In this document: one piece after another, positions 4,386 to 6,103 of the stretch
Position numbering within the stretch: the first letter of the stretch is position 1
Layout of the letters: every line of letters begins with the position of its first letter
Origin: an uncultured Candidatus Melainabacteria bacterium
GTDB lineage: Bacteria; Cyanobacteriota; Vampirovibrionia; Gastranaerophilales; Gastranaerophilaceae
DNA length: 6,103 nt
Assembly: GCA_934773085.1 (NCBI GenBank)
Contig: CAKVMU010000112.1
Location: 1 to 6,103 of the forward strand
Direction: 5' to 3'
The notes under the pieces: model-generated
What the model was told of the DNA's origin: nothing
Database searches by the model: none
Seen by the model: the letters and a program-made list of their open reading frames with translations, nothing else
Position numbers and translations under genes: made by a program

Positions 4386-4414
4386 ATAATATAAACAAAA
4401 TTTACACCAGTCAA
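4386..4414 (-). promoter_or_regulatory. Sigma-70-type promoter for the tandem small membrane-protein genes
   Basis: On the minus strand a -35 box TTGACT (4414-4409, 5 of 6) and a -10 box TATTAT (4391-4386, 5 of 6) are separated by exactly 17 bases. Transcription would start near 4379, about 69 bases before the ATG at 4310. It is the best full promoter in the window. Confidence 0.7.
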
Positions 4415-4450
4415 TATACTTATTCAAAACACATTACAAAAATTTACGTA

Positions 4451-4489
4451 CGATTGTAAAATCTGCGATTATCCCATTAAACAATCGCA
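4451..4489 (-). terminator. Alternative stems at the end of ilvD (possible terminator)
   Basis: TGCGATT at 4464-4470 pairs exactly with AATCGCA at 4483-4489, a 7-bp stem with a 12-base loop containing the ilvD stop codon. CGATTGT at 4451-4457 also pairs exactly with ACAATCG at 4481-4487, so the two stems compete for the same bases. On the minus strand the first stem is followed by GATTTT, a short T-run. This could be a weak intrinsic terminator for ilvD, but the T-run is poor and the region is AT-rich. Confidence 0.35.
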
Positions 4490-6103
4490 CCGTGGGAGGC
4501 ATCTTGGACTGTTCTCGCATACTTCGCTAAAAAGCCTGATTTAACACTCGGCTCTTTCTTAACAAACGCAGCTCGCCTTTTCGCCAGTTCTTCTTCCGGA
4601 ACCTTTAGTTCAAGGGTTCGTTTATTAATATCAATCTCTATAATATCCCCGTCTTCAATAAGCGCAATAACCCCTCCGTCAGCAGCTTCCGGACAAATAT
4701 GTCCTACACAAATTCCCCTTGTTCCACCGGAGAATCGTCCGTCCGTTATCAACGCAGCCTTAGTTCCAAGTCCTTTTCCCACCAACAAAGAAGTCGGAGC
4801 AAGCATTTCTCGCATGCCGGGACCACCTTTAGGACCTTCATATCTGATAACAATAACGTCTCCCTCTTTTATTAAATCTCCTTCAAGAGCCGCCATTGCT
4901 TCTTCTTCAGAATCAAATGTTTTGGCCCTGCCGGTAAACTCATAACAACTTTCATCCACCGCAGAAATCTTGATAACAGAACCTTCCGGCGAAATATTAC
5001 CATAAAGGATTCCCAACCCCGGTTTTGTCGTAAACGGCTCATTATAATCGTGAATAACTGCAGAATCCACATAAGAATCCTTAGTTATCTCACTCGATTT
5101 CAACAAAGAAACGCCTTCCGAATCCTTAAACAAAGAAACATCTCTTAGCAAGACTTTCAACAAAGCATTTATACCGCCGGCTTGATAAAAACCGCTCATA
5201 GTAATACTTGAGGATGGTTCAAGTTTTACAATTTGGTGAATTTTATATGAAAGTTCTTCAAAATCTTTTAAGCTTACATCCACTCCGGCAGCATTTGCGA
5301 GCGCCAAAATATGCAAGAAAGAGTTTGTAGAACCGCCCAGAGCCAAGTCTGCAATAATCGCATTTCTCAAAGAATCTCTGTTTATTATATCCAACGGTTT
5401 TTTATCCTGTCGAACAAGCTCCACAACCTGCATACCGCTTTCAAAAGCGATTCTTCTTTTATGCGAAGAAACGGCAGCGGATGTTGAGCAGAAAGGTAAA
5501 CTCATTCCCATTACCTCTGTCAAGCAAGCCATAGTATTTGCGGTGTACAAACCTTGGCAAGAACCTGCTGACGGACAAGATGCCTCTTCTAATTCAAGCA
5601 ATCGTTTTTCATCTATAACACCGTCACGATACTTTCCAATAGCCTCAAATGCGCCCTTAATCATCGTAAGTTTTTCACATTTACTTTCCCCGTCAAGCAT
5701 CGGACCGGCAGTCACAATAACCGTCGGAATATTTAGCCTTGCAGCCGCAATCAACATTGCAGGAGTAATCTTATCACAGTTGGAAAGCAAAACCAGACCG
5801 TCAAGTTGGTGAGCATTCGCAACAGTTTCGATGCAATCAGCTATCAAATCTCTGGACGGCAAAGAATAACGCATTCCGTCATGTCCCATTGCGATTCCGT
5901 CACAAACCGCCGGCACACCAAAAATAAATGCCTGACCGCCACCCGAATGAATTCCTTTTTCTATCTGACGTTCCAAATCACGCATTCCGATATGTCCCGG
6001 AACCAAATCTGAAAACGAACTTGCAATCCCAATAAAAGGACTGTCCATATTTTTTTTGCTTACACCTGTCGCCATCAAAAGACTTCTGTGTGGAGTTCTG
6101 GCG
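4477..6103 (-). CDS. ilvD: Dihydroxy-acid dehydratase (5' end beyond the window)
   Basis: This enzyme dehydrates 2,3-dihydroxy-isovalerate and 2,3-dihydroxy-3-methylvalerate to the 2-keto acids that give valine, isoleucine and, further on, leucine; it is cytosolic and Fe-S dependent. Counting from the TTG at 6078 as residue 1, the diagnostic motifs are V-P-G-H (27-30), [17 protein letters not shown] (60-76), N-C-D-K (100-103), C-P-S-A-G-S-C-Q-G (168-176), G-G-S-T-N (248-252), [10 protein letters not shown] (413-422) and G-R-F-S-G-G-T (447-453). C101 and C174 are the invariant cluster cysteines, K103 the metal-binding lysine and S450 the likely catalytic base. The frame continues to the window edge as [13 protein letters not shown], matching the family's N-terminal ERAPHRSLL-type segment. 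The TTG is therefore not the start, and some 10-15 residues are missing. The visible 541 residues fit a family of about 555. Confidence 0.97.
   Translation of the reverse strand, partial: ARTPHRSLLMATGVSKKNMDSPFIGIASSFSDLVPGHIGMRDLERQIEKGIHSGGGQAFIFGVPAVCDGIAMGHDGMRYSLPSRDLIADCIETVANAHQLDGLVLLSNCDKITPAMLIAAARLNIPTVIVTAGPMLDGESKCEKLTMIKGAFEAIGKYRDGVIDEKRLLELEEASCPSAGSCQGLYTANTMACLTEVMGMSLPFCSTSAAVSSHKRRIAFESGMQVVELVRQDKKPLDIINRDSLRNAIIADLALGGSTNSFLHILALANAAGVDVSLKDFEELSYKIHQIVKLEPSSSITMSGFYQAGGINALLKVLLRDVSLFKDSEGVSLLKSSEITKDSYVDSAVIHDYNEPFTTKPGLGILYGNISPEGSVIKISAVDESCYEFTGRAKTFDSEEEAMAALEGDLIKEGDVIVIRYEGPKGGPGMREMLAPTSLLVGKGLGTKAALITDGRFSGGTRGICVGHICPEAADGGVIALIEDGDIIEIDINKRTLELKVPEEELAKRRAAFVKKEPSVKSGFLAKYARTVQDASHGAIV

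Noticed and set aside
4311..4476. T-box, leucine/valine leader peptide or other riboswitch linked to ilvD
   Set aside because: This gap is downstream of ilvD, not upstream. No start codon followed by branched-chain codons and no recognisable riboswitch core was seen.
4872..6012. Open frames of 66-89 codons on either strand within ilvD
   Set aside because: These are shadows of a highly conserved enzyme gene.
1..6103. CRISPR array, tRNA, rRNA or insertion sequence
   Set aside because: No regularly spaced repeats, no tRNA-like cloverleaf sequence and no transposase-like protein were seen on either strand.

Overview
The window looks like chromosome of a low-to-moderate-GC bacterium. The best guess is an uncultured gut member of the Gastranaerophilales (Vampirovibrionia, the non-photosynthetic relatives of Cyanobacteria). 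This rests on style rather than a marker gene: three proteins begin with a short motif of the type M-x-I-x-x-(I/V)-N followed some residues later by F-(K/R)-(A/S/G), which I associate from memory with predicted proteins of that group, and the 109-residue coiled-coil protein has the same flavour. No rRNA or other taxonomic marker is present, so the placement is an inference.

Layout. Positions 1-57 hold the probable last codons of an upstream plus-strand gene. A plus-strand cluster of five genes then runs to 3188: a 281-residue Gly/Ser/Ala/Tyr-rich protein with a hydrophobic stretch and a C-terminal helix (94-939); two small, probably paralogous helical proteins (1010-1240 and 1342-1611); a 109-residue helical-hairpin protein (1631-1960); and a 405-residue protein of unknown function with the N-terminal motif (1971-3188). 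None has an assignable function. The last three genes are tightly packed (19 and 10 base gaps) behind a strong GGAGG ribosome binding site, so they are probably co-transcribed.

The right half is on the minus strand. A nearly complete dihydroxy-acid dehydratase gene (ilvD, branched-chain amino acid synthesis) enters from the right edge and ends at 4477. Its true start lies beyond the window. After a 166-base gap with a good promoter and a perfect 10-bp inverted repeat come two tandem paralogous small membrane proteins (4310-4044 and 4022-3729) that share an exact 22-bp repeat over their start codons. Then comes a 5-formyltetrahydrofolate cyclo-ligase gene (3691-3185), with its own likely extended -10 promoter and an unusual pair of CxxC motifs. 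Its stop codon overlaps that of the 405-residue gene in a convergent arrangement.

The most interesting part is the left cluster. The 109-residue protein has the plan of a type III secretion needle subunit: two helices separated by a Pro-x-Asn-Pro turn and an amphipathic C-terminal end. It sits with a nearly lysine-free hydrophobic protein and small helical proteins. Taken together this could be an undescribed export, filament or surface-assembly cassette. That is a hypothesis from motif shape and gene order only. The ilvD and folate genes are ordinary housekeeping functions with no evident link to it.
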